43,679 nt of DNA, from the NCBI GenBank assembly GCA_902765305.1, contig CACWZI010000025.1:1-43679 (forward strand), given 5' to 3'. A program made the translations under genes and the position numbers. This DNA is from an uncultured Eubacteriales bacterium. Lineage in GTDB: Bacteria; Bacillota; Clostridia; Christensenellales; Aristaeellaceae. Position 1 is the stretch's first letter. Each line of letters begins with the position of its first letter. Of the stretch, positions 42,086 through 43,679 are shown piece by piece. The notes under the pieces were generated by a model, which made no database searches, was not told the DNA's origin, and saw nothing but the letters and a program-made list of their open reading frames with translations.

Positions 42086-43429
42086 ATGACCATTGAGGAA
42101 CTGCGTTTTGAGAAGGGACTGAGCCGCGAAGCCTTTGCCGAACGTCTCGGCATCGACCTGTCGGCACTCGAAGACTACGAATCCGGGAAGCGCTCCCCCA
42201 GCGCAAAGGACCTGGATGCGATCAAGGACATCTTCGGCGTAGAGCTGGCCACCCAGGCACCCGTCGAAGCGGCCGAGCCGGAGGCGGCGGAGACGGTGGA
42301 GGCGGCTGCCGCCGGGGAAGCCGTCGAAGAAGACACTGAGGGCGCTGTCAAAGCGGAAACCGCCGAGGAAGCGGAAGCCGGGGAAGCTGTCGAAGCGCCC
42401 GTCAACGAGGCCGAGGCCAAGGAAGCGGAGGCCGAAGAGGCTGTCGAAGCGCCCGTCGACGAGGCGGAGGCCGGGGAAGCGGAAGCCGGAGAGGCTGTCG
42501 AAGCGCCCGTCGACAAGGCGGAGGCCGGGGCAGCGGAGGCCGGGGATACCATCGAGGAAGCGATCGAAGAAGCGGTCGCCGAAGTGATGGAGGAAGCGTC
42601 AGCTGAGGAGGCCGCGTTGATTGCCGCCGCGGAAAAGGAAGCCCGCAAGGCCGCGAAGAAAGCCCGGAAGGCAGAGAAGCTGGCGGCCAGGCAGAAAGCC
42701 GACGAGGAAGCCACCCAGCGGGTGATCGACATCATCAGCGCCCTCAGCGACAGCGTGGATCTGGACGACAGGGATGTCGTGGCTGCCGCGAGGGACGCTT
42801 ACGACAGCCTGACCGACGACCAGGAGCTGATGATCCCGGGCGATGTGCTTCGCCTGCTCTTCGGGGCCGAATTGCAGATCGAAGCCGCTGAGGACGCGGC
42901 AGCCAGGGAAGCGGCAGAAACGATTCCGATCGAGGATTGCCGGATCACCGTGAAGGACGTGACCTTCACCGGCAAGAAGATCAAGAAGCCCTCCGTGAAG
43001 GTCGTCTGCGGCGGAACGGAGCTGGAGCCGGGCGAGGACTACAGCCTCAAGTACGACAAGAAGACCAGGGAGATCGGCCTGTACATGCTGACCGTCAAGG
43101 GCAAGGGCCGCTTCAGCGGCTCCGTCAAGGTGCCCTTCTACGTGGTCCCGAAGGCCTCCGAATACGCCAGGCTGCTGGGTGACGACAAGCAGGCCGCCAA
43201 AGCATGGAAGCTGCTGAAGAACATCGAGGGCTACCAGATCGAATTCAGCCGGAACAAGGATTTCTCCGACAGCAAAAAGGCGAAGATCCGCGAGCCCAAG
43301 GACCTCGCCAAGGTCTTCAAGAAGCTGAAAGCAGGAAAGAAGTACTATCTGCGCGTTCGCATTTTCGCCACGGTCAAGAAAAAGCACCACTACTCCGACT
43401 GGTCCAAAGTCAAGAGTGTGAAGGTATGA
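42086..43429 (+). CDS. XRE helix-turn-helix protein fused to acidic repeats, Ig-like and Fn3-like modules
   Basis: A 447-residue protein. Residues 1-54 are an XRE-type helix-turn-helix (ELRFEKGLSREAFAERLGID, ALEDYESGKRSPSAKDL). Residues about 60-185 are Glu/Ala-rich, with three 18-residue repeats (core EAVEAPVDEAEAGEAEAG) and a charged helix (EKEARKAAKKARKAEKLAAR). Residues about 210-250 carry AARDAYDSLTDDQELMI, a motif usual in surface proteins. Residues about 283-360 are an Ig-like domain (VTFTGKKIKKPSVKVVCGG, GKGRFSGSVKVPFYV), and about 370-447 resemble Fn3 (YQIEFSRNKDFS, AGKKYYLRVRIFA). There is no signal peptide or membrane helix. GAAAGGAAG precedes the ATG. Confidence 0.82.
   Translation: MTIEELRFEKGLSREAFAERLGIDLSALEDYESGKRSPSAKDLDAIKDIFGVELATQAPVEAAEPEAAETVEAAAAGEAVEEDTEGAVKAETAEEAEAGEAVEAPVNEAEAKEAEAEEAVEAPVDEAEAGEAEAGEAVEAPVDKAEAGAAEAGDTIEEAIEEAVAEVMEEASAEEAALIAAAEKEARKAAKKARKAEKLAARQKADEEATQRVIDIISALSDSVDLDDRDVVAAARDAYDSLTDDQELMIPGDVLRLLFGAELQIEAAEDAAAREAAETIPIEDCRITVKDVTFTGKKIKKPSVKVVCGGTELEPGEDYSLKYDKKTREIGLYMLTVKGKGRFSGSVKVPFYVVPKASEYARLLGDDKQAAKAWKLLKNIEGYQIEFSRNKDFSDSKKAKIREPKDLAKVFKKLKAGKKYYLRVRIFATVKKKHHYSDWSKVKSVKV
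42383..42544 (+). repeat. Three 54-bp in-frame tandem repeats
   Basis: Units begin at 42383, 42437 and 42491 with GA(A/G)GCTGTCGAAGCGCCCG. They encode the acidic EAVEAPV-type repeats and keep the frame, so copy number can change without breaking the protein. Confidence 0.85.
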
Positions 43430-43444
43430 CCCCATCCATTCCCA

Positions 43445-43483
43445 GGGCCTCCCGCCCGCCGGATACCGGCAGGCGGGAGGCCC
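43445..43483 (+). terminator. Terminator of the XRE-fusion gene
   Basis: GGGCCTCCCGCC...GCCGG ATA CCGGC...GGCGGGAGGCCC followed by TTT. Confidence 0.85.
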
Positions 43484-43557
43484 TTTGCCGCTTTTGTGGC
43501 ATACTGGCAAATTCTGATTTATCGAGCTGTTGGTGGAAAAGCAGAGGGTAGTACAAA

Positions 43558-43590
43558 GGGAACAGGGAACAGTCAACAGAGAACAGGAAA
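43558..43590. repeat. Heptamer array (GGGAACA/AACAGGG)
   Basis: Degenerate tandem AACAGGG units, the inverse of the array at 41-80. A half-site of the palindrome family (ATTCTGATTTATCG) lies at 43511-43524. No gene is seen in 43484-43679. Confidence 0.75.
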
Positions 43591-43679
43591 AGCCGCGCAC
43601 GGAATGTTGCAGCCAGAACGAAGGGAACGTTCCCGCGACGAAAATGAAGTATAGAATCCCTGAAAGCCCTGTAGCGGCG

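Noticed and set aside
43643-43679. A possible gene start (ATG AAG TAT AGA ...) running off the right edge
   Set aside because: Only about 12 codons are visible and no ribosome-binding site precedes it; it cannot be supported.

Overview
The window is chromosomal DNA from a high-GC, Gram-positive-type bacterium, most likely an uncultured member of the Clostridia (Bacillota), possibly near Christensenellales. The grounds are an rpmE / DUF1385 / prmC / prfA / Sua5 neighbourhood typical of Clostridia, zinc-type L31, an SH3/NlpC-P60 wall hydrolase, AzlCD, purine-rich Shine-Dalgarno sites and TTGACA/TATAAT promoters. The genus is inference. No phage, plasmid, rRNA operon or CRISPR array is visible.

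Layout. 1-10.3 kb (minus strand): a MoxR / DUF58 / transglutaminase operon, followed by the export genes of an NHLM-type peptide system (short HlyD-like protein, C39-peptidase ABC transporter, second ABC transporter). A four-helix-bundle (S23) gene framed by inverted heptamer repeats sits between the two transporters. 10.7-13.8 kb (plus): acpS, nnr, an unknown gene and a UPF0173-type hydrolase, overlapping or closely spaced. 13.9-20.8 kb (minus): a secreted protein, Sua5/TsaC, a GNAT enzyme, prfA, prmC, DUF1385, rpmE and a small secreted protein. 20.9-24.3 kb (plus): proB and proA around a pyruvyl-transferase gene broken by one in-frame stop. Then come tRNA-Ser(CGA), a PHP phosphoesterase, an SDR, a large secreted wall hydrolase and a J-domain protein. 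31.2-32.9 kb (minus): a lower-GC ATPase gene overlapping a TOPRIM-like gene whose frame has an amber codon where the family's catalytic glutamate should be. 33.0-36.4 kb: a polar amino-acid ABC importer and a patatin-like lipase. 36.5-43.4 kb: an orphan Big2/sugar-binding protein, a glutamine-amidotransferase-type hydrolase, a sirtuin, AzlCD, a VanZ-like membrane protein, and a protein joining an XRE helix-turn-helix to extracellular-type Ig and Fn3 modules.

The most unusual genome-scale feature is a system of dispersed intergenic repeats. Tandem heptamers of three flavours (ATTCCTC, CCTAAAA/CCTAACC, TTCCCTG) recur at more than ten sites, often as inverted pairs framing palindromic cores. A second palindrome (TTCTGATTTGTCGC plus its complement) and a TIR-like element near 16.5 kb recur with them. 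They occupy operon boundaries and in several places supply the last codons and stop of a gene. The two most interesting gene-level candidates are the disabled ATPase/TOPRIM pair, which looks like a defence module, and the S23 cassette inside the NHLM export operon. All functions are read from sequence motifs; no database search was possible.
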